This document shows, one piece after another, positions 1 to 15,060 of a stretch of 64,000 nucleotides of DNA. Position numbers and translations under genes: made by a program. How positions within the stretch are numbered: position 1 is the first letter of the stretch; the number at the start of each line of letters is the position of its first letter. The notes beneath the pieces are model-generated. The model made no database searches and was not told where the DNA came from. It was given only the letters and a program-made list of their open reading frames with translations. The DNA comes from Chrysomallon squamiferum (lineage: Eukaryota; Mollusca; Gastropoda; Neomphalida; Peltospiridae), in NCBI GenBank assembly GCA_012295275.1, contig CM022665.1, forward strand, positions 5,065,167 to 5,129,166. The letters are read 5' to 3'.

Positions 1-366
1 TGTAAGCAGCGGGTTTCATTTCTCATTTTCTCTGTGGTCATTCACCATGAAATTGTAAATTAAAAACATTCTACGTACTGTTAAACAAAAAATATTTCAT
101 CCTCATCAAAACAAATTTACAGTACTATTTAGAATGACTGACCTGGGTTTGATGATTCAGGCACTGACAGATCTAAATAATATCTTAGTAAAATCTCTGT
201 GATATCCAAATTCATTTCTTATTTGTTTTGTGTTATACCATTCAGGTTTTCAGTCTTTTGTTGTATTAATTTGAAAATCTATGTGACCTAAATGATCTTA
301 TTAGACAAAGTAAATGCTGCATGTATAGAACATTATGTATCTTTTACGTAATATACTGATTATCTA

Positions 367-1464
<1,098 letters not shown>

Positions 1465-1915
1465 TGTCTTTATAAACCAAAATCTAAATACCCTTATTAA
1501 GACTGAAAAGGGTACAACGTATGGTCACAATAGAAAACATAAAATTCGAGAGAGAAAAAAATTAAACCCCTTAAAAATCACCTAACTTCCTGGCAAAACA
1601 GGATGACATTTATCATCTTTCGCAGAAAATGGCCCCGACAGCCATTACTCGACGTCACAGGTCACGAGAAAATTAGATTTTTGTCGCTTATCTTTAACAC
1701 AATTCAGCCAAGTAACCATACAGTTTTACACATGAAAGAATACATTAATAGCAATAAACATAGAATATACTGCCTTATTCTTCTAACAAGTTTGGATATA
1801 AACGATAAATGTTTACGTGAATGTTATATGCGGCAACAGGAAATACTTTGAAAACAAAAATCTGACGTCATTGCCGAAATCACAACACCCTGGAAGTGTG
1901 ACGATTATTTCGAAG
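1465..1915. promoter_or_regulatory. Head-to-head (bidirectional) promoter region of RAB21 and the TBC1D15-like gene
   Basis: Only 451 bp separate the two divergent start codons, so both promoters and 5' UTRs must lie here or extend into the partner gene. A perfect palindromic CRE (TGACGTCA) lies at 1863-1870, and a seven-of-eight match (CGACGTCA) at 1650-1657. Short ORFs across 1603-2002 have no recognisable protein similarity and are best read as promoter or UTR. Transcription starts cannot be fixed from the sequence alone. Confidence 0.7.
1863..1870. promoter_or_regulatory. CRE (CREB/ATF site) TGACGTCA
   Basis: A full 8-bp palindromic cAMP-response element, 46-53 bp upstream of the TBC1D15-like start codon. 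In animals such sites bind CREB/ATF dimers and are typical of proximal promoters. The palindrome has no direction, so it could serve both divergent genes. The site is seen directly; its use is inferred. Confidence 0.55.
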
Positions 1916-4900
1916 ATGGCTTCACAAAATCAGGTGATTATGCTTAATGTGAAAGTTTATTATATATTGAATGGGTCTGTTCAGTTTCTCAGTGTCAGAT
2001 AAATAGTCTGTCACATCTCCATACTCCATAAATTCACTACCGGTTTAATTACACATTTTCTTGTTATCCATTTCCCCTCCCCTTTTTAATTCATTTCACT
2101 AAGAATTTCAATTTGAAACGTTTTATACAAATTATAGGTATCACTATTTTGGCATAATTTTGTTTATTAAAGATAGCATATAAACAAAACGCAGTATTTA
2201 ATTTTAATGTTTTAGACACATTTAGCCCTACAGAATATGATAAGTACATACTAATTAACTGATGAATCCAAAGTTAGTCTAAAAATAGTAACCTACTCAT
2301 AACATCACATCAATGATATTTGTTTGATCTTTTCTTTCTTTCTTTATTTTTTCTTGTTTTGCTTAGTCCTTTAGAAAATGAAATAAAAACAAACAAATAT
2401 TTTGATGAAAAGTGTTGAGGCATGCATAATAGGTAGTGAAAGGACAAAGATTTTGTAAACCAATGCCTGAATGTGTTAAAACAGAAAGTATAGTGACATA
2501 GTCACAGATGATAGTGATGTTCATTAATGTAAAAATTTGACTGCATGTTTTACATACCTTTTTGTGATTGTCTCATAGTAGACATTATCATGATTGTATA
2601 AATGCTTTTAAGTTTTCTTATTTCAAAATAATGCAAATGTTTTTTACATTTTTATATTTTTTCCTTTTTTGTTGTTATTGATAGTGTTCTGCGTAGGTTA
2701 GAATAGCAAGTGTGAATTACTGACAGTCATTTCAGATGACAGAAAATGTTATAATGATAACTGTATGTAGGAAGTGACAGCCCAAATTAAAAATTTATAT
2801 CCATTTTAATTTTTTAGTTTTTTTGTATGTATTAGTTAAATAGAAATTTTGAATACAAATACAGAACAATTTTTTCATTTCTTTTGATATCTTGCTTACT
2901 TTTTGAGATGTGATGTTTTGAGCAAATGTGATATGAGCTATTTACTGTAACTTGTAGCAAACATTAACTTGATTAATTAATAAATGATACAGACCATATA
3001 TTGAGATCTGTTTTATTACTACCACAAGAAGTACCTGAAAGTTTTTTGAGGCTGAGTATACAATATAATGAATATTTAAAAAAAAAATGTTCACTCATGA
3101 AAATGAGAAAAACAAATGCTTAAAAATGAGAAAATTACAAAAAACACCATTTTTGACTGTCTCATTCTATTTCTGATGATCATTGTTCTCTTGTGTCCAA
3201 GTAGATGTCTTGACTTTCTTTATATAACTTGGATCATTGGAATTAAAACAAAATGATGTGTTTCAGTATTTAACACTGACAGTGAAGCAAGGAGTAGGAG
3301 CTATAGATTGATTTTGAAATTTTGCTCAAAGTCAACTTCCTTGATCCACCTTGTGATGAGATTGATGGGCAAGATCACTGGAATCCCCACAGAAGTTCAA
3401 TTGTTTTAAAATATAAAGCATATTATTTATTTCTAAACAAATTAAAAAAAACAAGTGTATAAGACTATGCTTGCTGATATTGGTCTGTTTCAGCAGTAAA
3501 AAGCAAATGAAAATTATTTATCTTTAAGTTGACCTCCAGTAGATTTGCTAAGTTCTGTTACATTTTTTTTTCATGGTACAGTATATACAAAATGATCAGA
3601 TAAAAAATTATTTCTTGAATAAATTTATAAGAAACATAAATTAAATGATCATATTAAGTGGCTTACTGAGATAGTGCCAAATTCCATCAAGAAACAAGAT
3701 CAGATTTGCCAGTAATGTGCACCCTGCACCCAATGCCATTTTGAACACAAAAATTGTCAGTAGGTCACTGGTAGCAGTGATTATATTGGAAAATGCCTCA
3801 GTGAATGTTATGCTTAATTTAAAATATCATTGAAAAGGAAATTAAAAGAGCTTTCAAATGATACCAGAAACATTGGGTGTAAATTCATTGCAACATATTG
3901 TAATTTAAGTTTCAAGCTGATTTGTCATGAAAAACATAGTTATTTTTCTTTTATTCCCATCTCATCACAGATTAGTAGAAAGTTCATTTCATTAGCTTTC
4001 CAATGGTGCTAAAAGCAGTAAACAGCATGGCTACTTTCATGGTACCATGCCAAATAAATAGGGGTACTATTTTTGCTTTCCCTCTCGAAAATATATTCAA
4101 TGCCAACTGCATTCACCGAATGACTCATGATTAAACAAACAACGCACAATTCAAATGCAAATCATCATCTTTATTTCCATGCAATTCATAATGTTACAGG
4201 TTGCATGTAAGCCTAAGTAAGATATGTTAAAAACAACTGATGATGCTCATTTTGAACAGTGATTGGTAGAAAAGTAACTGTCTGTCCCTACTAGCTATAC
4301 GTAATAGTCACATTATAGTGTTGTTTTATGTGATCACTAAAATATTTGTGATTATTTATTTGATTTCTTTTTGTTTAACAACTGATTTTCTTAATATATA
4401 TATTTATATATTTCTAATGTACAACATTTCTATATTTGATATGGATATTATTGTTCTTTGTTTTCTCTCTTAAAGCAAGTGCTATATGAAAAGGACAATG
4501 TATACATCCACATTAATGTTTCCAATGCCAAAGATAAAGATGCACACATTTGTGGCAGAGTATTTCTTATTTCCAAGGTAAGATATCTATTAATATAATG
4601 ATGATGATGATGATGATTAATATTTCATATATTTCCAAATTTCTGAATGTTTATTTTGAGTATGATTGAATATATATTTACACATGCACAGCATAGGCAT
4701 GCATGCACACACAGACACACACACATACACATACATAGATACATTCATGTACGTCGTATACACTCACAATATTTACACACATACTTTATATATTTTTTGG
4801 CATGCACTTCAGAATTTATATTTGTGAAACTGATCAAGCAGAGATGATATTTGTATACAGTCAGTGTTTACATAGATTATTTAATTTACAAATGCCAAAA

Positions 4901-7900
4901 TTCTAGCACAATACATAATAATTAATTATTCAGTAATACATTTTTACAGATTCATTATTTATGTATTTTGATTTATGTTCTTCCAGCCTGATGGAACATA
5001 CATAGAATGGAAAGCTGAAGACACAATTCCAAATGAATCAACTGATCAAGATTGGGCAGTTATCACAAGTGGGACATCATCTTCCAATTCTGTGTGCTAC
5101 AGAAATGATCGGGAATCTGATACAGGTAATAGTGTTCATCAACAGAAGAAATAACATCCATTTTCTTATATATACACATACATACAAACATACAAAGACT
5201 GACTGAAAGACAGATACATATATACATATATATGAGAAACGTTTGGCAAGTATACATAATTATCAGATATACCACAATCAAGCTACTAAAGTTTTATGAT
5301 GCTAAATCTAAATAAGTATAGCAGACATCCATAATTACTTTGCAAATGTGACAATGTAATGTTTACATTACAATGGATACAAATTAAACAACCAAATTTT
5401 ATAATTTTTGTGACGTCTGATAAGCAGATAAAACTAAATTTAAAAAAAAAAAAAAAAAAAGACATTTCTATTAAATAGATAGATACAAACACACATATAT
5501 TATTCTGATTATTGCGCCATTAAATTTCATAATAAATTTAAAAATTGCTAAATTTACCTTATTTGTACAAATGTTTCTTCACATTATGCCTTTTAGCTCA
5601 TATTTTTTAAGTAAAGAATAAAATGTTTCTCTTTTGGTATATTAATAATATAGTTTAATTGTCACCATATTATTATGATTATACAGACAAGTTAGTTAAA
5701 TCACTGATTTAGATCCATTGAGTAGTTTGAGTTCAAAACAAATGTAATCATTTTCTCATTTTGCAACAAAATAAGTAATAATAAACTGACTTTGTTTTAG
5801 GTTCCATGAATGCTAAGATGGATGCCCGAAGAAAATATAATATAACATTTGATGTACTGGATCTGAAAAGTTTCAAAAGAAATGCTCCAAACCATGGTTG
5901 GGCTTATATTATTTTTATTCTCAAAGATGGAACCACATATCCTGCCCTTCACTTTCATGCTGGCGGCAGTAAAGCTTTGCTTAAAGACTTGGAGAAATTT
6001 GTTCACATCCGCAGGTACATATACATTTCCAACTGTTTCAAAGTGTTTATGAGAGTATCATTATGGTTGTATCTTATAATAAAACAAAATTTTGTAATTG
6101 CAGTAAAGTAAAGAAGAAACAGATTGAATCAGTTACATCTTTTTTTTTAAAATTATTATTAATTATTATTTTTTAAATTATTAATATTCTTGATAGTGTT
6201 GGCTTCTATTTACAATTTGAAATTATTTTTTTTTTTTTTTTTTTTTTTAAATATTTTTAAAAAATTTTTTTTTTACTATCTCTTTATTTAGAAAAAGGAC
6301 TAATAAATCAACCTGTATAATTAAAACAATTAGCTAAATAATGTGTGTGTTTGTGTGTGTCAACCAGAATAAATTTCTCCAAATTTAACCTATTTTATCA
6401 CTAACAATATTTTTTTAACAAACAAATTTTCATTCAGTTTTCTTCCAGTCTGATTTTTTTCGGGTTTCAATATAGATGTTCCTTTCTTTTTATGTATTAT
6501 TATTAGTAGAAAAGGCAGAACTTGAACTTATTAAATATGTGTTATTTATTTCAGATCACCAAATGATTCCCGACTCTTTATAGTTCAAGAACATGATCCA
6601 GAGATGTTGTCAAAATCATTTGATGAACTCAATTTGTTTGCTGACTCATCCAGAGATCTTGTTTCTGTAAGTAATTGTGTCTGACATGTTTTATTACAAC
6701 ATTTATTTCTGCTAAGCATTAAATTAATTTTATTGTTATTTTTTTTTTTTTTTTTTTTTTTTTAAATAAGAAATTGAAATTTAGACTACAATAGTGAATC
6801 TTCAAATAATCATTTGTAAATTGTGAGAAAGAGTGAGTGTTTTCTACAACACCAGTCATGAGTTTTTCAAAAAGGTAGTTTATTTAGAATACTTAAATAT
6901 GTGCAAATAGTTACTGAAATTACCATTTGTCTCTATTCTGAATCAAGTGTTTTCTTAAAGGTACTTATAAATATTGCAACTTCTTACAAATGGATCATTA
7001 ATAATTATATGAAAGGGGTTTTGATTATACCATTATAATTTCTTCAAGATGTGTTTTCCAGTGGTCTGTGCATAAATAGAATTATTTTTTAAAGTTTACT
7101 AACAGTAGGGCAAAAAATAAGCGTTCTTCGAACTGAAAATTAAATAAAATGCCAAAGATCTTTGGCATTACAGAACTGTTTACAAATCCAACAGCAGAAA
7201 CATTATCTTCAGCTAAAATATTAATCAAAAAATTTGTGCATGCAAATTAATTATTCTTATTGGCTGTAGTTGTTTATGGTTTAGTAAATGAAATTTTAGT
7301 GTGTTGTATAGCCTCATTAAAATGGTTCATAATTTTATTTTATGTTGCTATGTAAATCATGGTTCAAGTTGAGAATTAAATTAGCTATACTACTATTAAT
7401 ATAAAAATTATTTAAAAAATCATTTATATATATTAACAGTAAAAGCATCCCAAATTAAAATTTAGAGCTGTCTTAGATAAATGTCTGTAGTGATGTGTAC
7501 ATTTCATGGAGCATGAGTTTACTTTTTTAATTATAATTTTTCTTCTTCTGCTTCTAGCAGCTTTCTGTTACAGTGGTACATGATATGTACTCATATAAAT
7601 GCATGTTGTTTGTTTGGGCCTGTTGCCAACTAGGATATGTACCTCATCTTTTCTGTCTAATTATTTGCTTGTTAATTGCTGTTTAAAGCTAAGTGAATTC
7701 AAAATTTCAATTTTTCAATATCATTCGTCTTTCTTTTTTTTTTTTTTTTTTGAATGATTCAAAATTACCATTTATTGATTTTTCCACAGGAATTGCATAA
7801 ATATATTTTTAATTTTATTTTTAAATAAATTTATTTACTTTTGACACTAAAAGCATAGTTTATTTTTATATTATTATTCTTTTTCTTACGACACTTGTTC

Positions 7901-7904
7901 ATTC

Positions 7905-7937
<33 letters not shown>

Positions 7938-9077
7938 AATTTATTTAACATTAAAGTAATGACAATTTATATGTATCTAGAATTAGGTGTGTTAAATATT
8001 TTAAATCCTTACAAGTTATTTTTGCTTCATTGCAGAAATGGCAATATGGGAATAGATATCAAGTAGGTCTAATATTTCCAAAGGCTTATAGTAGTGTTTG
8101 TTATGTTAATATTGTCTGCTTGCGTCATTCATATTGGTTTTAAATCTAACATACTTTCATTGTGCAATTATAGTTGCATATTTAACACCATATACCCCAA
8201 AATGTATCCTTATCAGCCCGTACCCTTTAATTACTAACTAGGTATTCAACTGGATAAATAATAAACATTTTTTTATTATTTACTGCATGCTTCTTGTTTT
8301 ATTTTTTTACAATTTATTGTTAATTTTTTATTACTTATTTTTATTTATTTTGTTGTTACTGTTCTTAATGGTTATTACAAGATTAAATTATTGTTTCTTG
8401 TTATGTTGAAGTTTTGTTTGGTGTTTTTTTTTGTTTTTTTTTTTCATTTTTTTGATAATCATACACACACACACATATGTAAATATTTTTTAATTTATTT
8501 ATTTATATTTTAATTTATATATGATTTTTTTTTTTTTTTTTTTTTTTTGAGAAATGTTCAACAGTTGGGGGGAAAGTAACTTATAAAAATGTGTTAATAT
8601 GGTTTTAAAAGGTATATTAACTAAACATGTGCACAGTACATATTTGTTTATATTCCATTTTTAAAACACAAACAATTAACATCATATCTGGGTAAATGCC
8701 TAAAATGACATATAAAATGAGCAGCAATTCTTCTGATATTTTACATTTAAAGTTCCACTACAGAGGTGGGTAACAATAATTATGAACTCTGGTGACATCA
8801 TATAGGCCTGATGAAAATCTGATACAATACACCAGATATTATGTTACTAATGTGACGTTGTGTGTTTCTACTGCAGTCACTAAAGGTACAGGGAAAATCA
8901 AAATCACTAAAGATGCTTAAGAATTAGGACACATTCCTATAAATCCATTGATCATCACAGATGTGAAATGTTTTTGTGTTTTATTATATTGTTGTTGTTG
9001 TGTCATTACTATTATTATTGTTGTTGATGTTATCATCATTGTTTTTATTACTGTTATCATCATCATCATCATCATCA

Positions 9078-9108
<31 letters not shown>

Positions 9109-11132
9109 TATTATTATAGTTTTTATACATTTTTATGAATAAAGTTATGCAGTTTTAGTAATAAGCTTCATTTTTATAAACAAGAATGATATTTCATCTA
9201 CCTTTGCTGCCTTTTATTACCCAGAGTCATATTGTGCTTCAGCATTAGAGATGTCTTGATATTTTCTTCTTCCTGAATGTCTCTTTCTTCCTGATATTTA
9301 GCGATAAACCATAATTCATAACCTGTTTCAGTATCTATATATTAAGTCGACACTTTCGTTAAAATATTTTCACTTTTTATTATTAATTTGGTTAGTTTAA
9401 TTACTAAATTCTAAAATTCAGGTTTTTAATATTTTTTTTTTTTAAAGAATAATGATAACAGCTGAAAATTAGAATAGCTGAAAGCTAAAATTAGTAAGAA
9501 CAGTAATTTTAATTTTTTCTTTCTTTCTTTTTTTATTATTTTGTTAATTTTATTTTATTTTTTCATTATTTTTTTTTTTTTTTTTTTGTGTGGGTGTGTG
9601 GGGGAGGGGTTTTGTTTATTGTCTTGTTCTTATTGCTAGTATATTTTTATGCTAGTACATTAGTTACTGCAGTGATATAGTAATTGTATTTTTTAATAAC
9701 ATTTTAGTGTCAAAATTACTGTCTTAAACCAAATTTTATTATTATTATTATTATTATTATTTATTTTTTGTTTTTATTATAATGATACAATTATTATGTA
9801 GACTTCATTCGATCCTTTCAGTTGCTTGAGTTAAGCACAAACACATCCTTTTAACTGAATGTGCAAGTGTAAAATAAAAATATAGACAAAAATATATTTA
9901 CGTGCACTCAAATCCTTTATATGTATTATTTTCATTTTCAACATTTTTAGTTATATTTAGTATTATATTTCAAAAATTATAAAAGTATTACATTAAATTT
10001 TCTTGCTTCATTTAGTAAAATTAACATTTAATTTAAAATGACAAAAAAAAAAAAAAAACAGAAATTATTATTACTGCTACATTACATTAACAATAATAAT
10101 AATAATAATAATAACAACAACTTGTGTTTATGTAGCTATTGATATGTGTGATTAGTAGATTATTTTTATTGTTCATGAAGATTTGGCAGAGCATAAAATG
10201 TTACCCAAAACTGATTAAAATTCGGAATCTTTCTGCAGGCTAAAATCAAAATATTTTTACTCTGTCAAGGTAAATAATTTGCTGATGGACATGTATTTTC
10301 AGAAATTCATCAAGGACCCCTATGTTACTACAATGGGTAGTTTCTCGAAGGTGACTAACTTTTTGCGAGATGCTTTGCTGCAAGACAGTAACCCTACAAT
10401 GAGGCCGAGAGAGGAAATCGCTGAGTTGTTGCAGGAAGATATTCCAGGAATGGAGATCAGTCATCAAGATGAACCTGGATTTGAGGTCGTCACAAAGGTA
10501 AATTATCTCTTTTTTGTTTTGTTATTTAAATAAATGGTATTTTAACTGCCTTTATTTGTTTTGTTTTGTTTGTTTATTTCAAAAATACATTGATAACTTC
10601 AATAAATTTTTAAATTTTATTTTATTTTATTTTATTTTATTTTTTAAATTGATTTTATTTTAATTGTATTTAAAGAATTTAATTTAAATAAACTTCAATA
10701 TTTTTTTTTGGGGGGGGGTAATTCTGAATGTTCTTTTCTTTCCTTTATTGTGAAGTTATCTTGTTTCTGGAGGTTTTTTTTTTTTTTTTTTTATATGCTG
10801 ATTTGACCTTTTCCAGTTGGTGAACTTAGTTTCCCTTTCAGTTTTGAGTAAGATGATTTTTGAAATTTGCCAGATAGCGGCAAGCATTCATTTCAGAACT
10901 TCAGTAATTTTAACTCACTTCTTTAATTTTAATTTTAATTTTAATTTTAATTTTAACTTTAATTATTAGACAAAACTGCCTCCTAGACCAGAAGTAAAAC
11001 GTGGAGATCCTCTGACCTCCACTCAGTGGCAGTCTATGTTGGATGGCGAGGGAAGAATAAAGGATCCAGAAATTGTAAAAGATATTATTTTCAGAGGGGT
11101 ATGTTTTTTTATAATAATTATTATTACATGTT

Positions 11133-11187
<55 letters not shown>

Positions 11188-11344
11188 GGGTGTGTGTTAA
11201 TTATTTTTTCTTGAAACATTGTAATGTTAATACATATCTATCATCTTATTAACCTGCCTGCTATTTTAAATTCAAGTAAATGTCATAAAGTGTATTGTAG
11301 TATTTGATTTTCTTTAATAAAAAAAATATGTGTGTGTGTGTGTG

Positions 11345-11381
<37 letters not shown>

Positions 11382-14356
11382 GAACAAATAAGCAAGTGTT
11401 AAAAGCTAGTCTTCAAATAATAAATGGGTTTTATCTGGGAGGTTTGTTTTGATTTTACTGAGTGTAAGTAAGGAAAAAACTAAGTGACTCGCTAAAGTTT
11501 GTCAACTAATATACTTTCAGGGAGTTGAAAGCTCACTAAGAAGTGAGGTGTGGAAGTTTTTGTTAGACTACTACCAGTGGGATTCCACCTACAAAACCCG
11601 ACAGGAGTTGAGAAAAAGAAAAGTGTTAGTTTTTATGAACTTTATTCTTCAACATACCTGTAATTGTTCTTATATTTTCTTTTTATACTAGTACTTGGAA
11701 AATTAATTTTAAAAAAACACACAAAAGAAATTAAGGTGTTTTGATCTTAAAATAAGTTTCAAAATGCCTCAGATTTGGAACTGTTTATGGATTAGATGAA
11801 TTCTTAATGCTGCAGATGTAGAGATAAGGTTAACATCAGTGCTTGGTAACATCACTGTTAGAGATCTCAATATTTTGGACGTATTTTAAAACTTTTTTTT
11901 CTTCTTTTTTTCTTCCAGTAACAGCAACATACCATTTATATGCATCTTCTCACAGATATTATTAACATTTCACACACAGAGTGTTAGTTGTTTGTAAATG
12001 GCTGTTGTTTTCATTCTTATGCTCTTGTCTTTTACAAAGGTTTTCTATTAATCTTTTGTATGTAAATGTTTTTTCAGAGATGACTATTTCAGGATGAAAC
12101 TGCAGTGGAAAACAATCAGTGCAGACCAGGAAAGACGATTTGCCCCTCAACATTTAGCTTACCAAGGAGATTGGTGCAGAGCTACATGCTGCAATGTTTT
12201 ATTTGTTTTATATATATTATGTTTAATTTGACATCAACATTGGAATTGGAAACATGTAAAGCGTGTGTTTCCCTCAACATGATTTACTCATTTGTGAGAG
12301 TTACTTTTTAATGATATTGTTAAAGTTTTGTTTGACTGTTTACTAAAACAACTTTGTGTTAATACAGTTTGATAATAAGAATTAGTGTAAGATAATTTGA
12401 TTTAAACATTCATTGTATGAACTGTGTTCTGGTTGCAGTTTATCTCTTGTTTTTGTGTGTGTGTGTGTGTGTGTGTGTGCATGCATGCATAGACAGACAT
12501 GATTTGATACATCCATTTCCCTCTCTTGGTTACTCCCATTTTCATTTACTCTTTCTGCAACCACTGGGATTTATTAGTATTATTTTTTTATGTAAAAAGA
12601 ATGCAGTATCTCTTGTGGTCTGAACATAATTATTAGTAATATCTGTAATTGTTTATTTCAGACAAAGATGTAACTAGGACAGACAGAACACAGTCATTCT
12701 TCACTGGCGACAACAACCAGAACTTACAAGTTTTAAATGATGTTCTCATCACGTACTGCATGTACAATTTTGATCTTGGTAATTAGTGTTGTTTTCAGAA
12801 TTCTACCTTTATAAACAGTTTAAAATGGATTGCTGGAGTCTTTTTTTGTTTGTTTGTTTTATTTAATTTTTATTTTTAATTCTTATGTTTTTTTAACATG
12901 CATTGGATATACAGCTTCCTTTGAAGTATAAGGATTACTTAGAATTATAATTTTTTTTTTTTTTTTTTTTTTTTTTCTGTTTCAGTTATTATATAGAAAA
13001 ATTAACATACATTCAATACAAAAACATATTTTTGAAATATTGAAAGTGATATAAAAAAGTAAATGATATTTCATTTTTTTTTAACAGAGGCAGTATACAA
13101 CTGTTTTCCCAAATTATATTCATATTTTGTTTCCTTTGGTTAATAATGAGGTTTATCTTCATGTTTAAATAAAACTTTTTTTTTTTTTTTTTTTTGAACC
13201 AGGGTATGTTCAGGGCATGAGTGATCTCTTGTCACCAATCCTTGTTGTCATGGAAAATGAGGTGGATGCCTTTTGGTGTTTTGCAGGCATAATGGAAAGA
13301 TTAGTAAGTAATGTCAAATGTAAAAGAAATTTCTGTTGGTGATTTAGTGTAAATTTTCATAACAAGAAAACCCAATTAATCTAATTTCTTTTCTTGCCAT
13401 CTGAAGGAAACTGTTACTATAAATAACAAACTTAATTAATTCATCATGGTATTACTGAATCTTCACCATTTTTGTTTGTTGGTTTGTTATGTAATTTATT
13501 ATATCCATTTGTCTTCAGTGTGGTAATTTTGAAATGGACCAGAATGGAATGAAGGTACAGCTCGCTCACATACACAAGCTGATGCAGGTGTATGATCCAG
13601 AACTGTGTAACTACCTTGGTAAGTAATCAAGACAAGTTTAAATAAAGTAATAATATGGAGTGGGGGACGTGTAAAGTTAGGTGTTTGCCATTTAATAAGA
13701 AATTCAGTGACTTTGTTATAGTAGATAGAGAATTATATTTTGAATAAACACTTGAAAAATTATTTTTATTTATATATCATTATATGGAGGAGGTTCAGTT
13801 ATTTTGTTTTAGCAGAATTTTAATTACCTTTGTAAGTTAATTATGTATTGTAGATTGCTTTCTTTCCTTTATTTTTTTTTTTATTATTATTATTTTTTTT
13901 AATTTATTATAAATTAATAATTGTCATTTAATAGAAATTTCAATTCTTTTGTTATTGTATGTAATTAATTAAGTTTTGTATAGAGGTTTGTTTTCATTTT
14001 AAACTAAAAGCAAATAAAATTCCTTGTAACTGCAAGTTCTTCTGTTTTTTCTATCTGTATATTTAGTCAGTGGTTAATTTTGAAACTTACGATTTGTTTA
14101 CAGAAAGTCACGACTCTGGAAATTTTTATTTCTGCTTTCGATGGATTCTGATCATGTTCAAAAGAGAATTCCATTTTCATGAAATTCAGAGATTGTGGGA
14201 GGTAAGTAACCAAGTGGTTCACACTAACAAATCAACCATTAATATATTTGTTTCACTGTGCTTTTGTCATCATTAGGTATTAGCTCAATGAGACTGCACT
14301 GGCATGATGCATAACAGGTCAGATGTATGTTTATATGTGTGAATATGTGTATACAG

Positions 14357-14404
<48 letters not shown>

Positions 14405-14445
14405 CTCTATATATAGATAGTTAGAGAGATAGATAGATACAGATA

Positions 14446-14476
<31 letters not shown>

Positions 14477-15025
14477 TATGTAAGCAATGCTATTAATGGT
14501 TTATTTGTGACAAATTACATCCTGCATATATTAATAAATGACATTTTGTAAATTTTCACTCGCACAAAATGCTTCAAGAAATGGCTTTATTGTTCCTTTA
14601 ACTTTTGTTTTTTGGGGTGGGGTGGTCTTTTCTTTTTTTTTTTTTTTTTTTTTTTTAATGTAATTTGATCATTGGTTTTTAATATTGGAATTAACTCTAA
14701 AAATATTTCTGTATAACACCTACATATTTGAATGTGGTTTTTTCAGATACTGTGGACTGACAGACCTTGTAAGAATTTCCACCTGGTCATAAGTCTGGCA
14801 ATACTTGATTCAGAAAAATCAACTCTTATGGAAAGTAGTTTTGGTTTCACAGAAATTCTCAAGGTATGTAAATTTATTGTATTTGAAACTAGTCAGTGTA
14901 TTTTTTTGAAGATTAAAAGCTTACTCAAAGAAATGCTATCTTCCCATTTTAACTGTAATCTTTCAGGAGTATCAGTTTTATGATAACTGATGAAAAAGGA
15001 AGATGTAATAACAGTAACCTATCTT

Positions 15026-15060
<35 letters not shown>

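Noticed and set aside
11026-11214. Frame with a polyvaline run
   Set aside because: Overlaps real exon 7 of the TBC1D15-like gene in a different frame and runs through a GTT microsatellite.
12175-12180. GC-AG splice donor to rescue the TBC1D15-like exon 9/10 frame
   Set aside because: The sequence GT followed by GCAGAG fits the GC-donor consensus poorly and gives a residue string unlike the family; a one-base insertion explains the data better.
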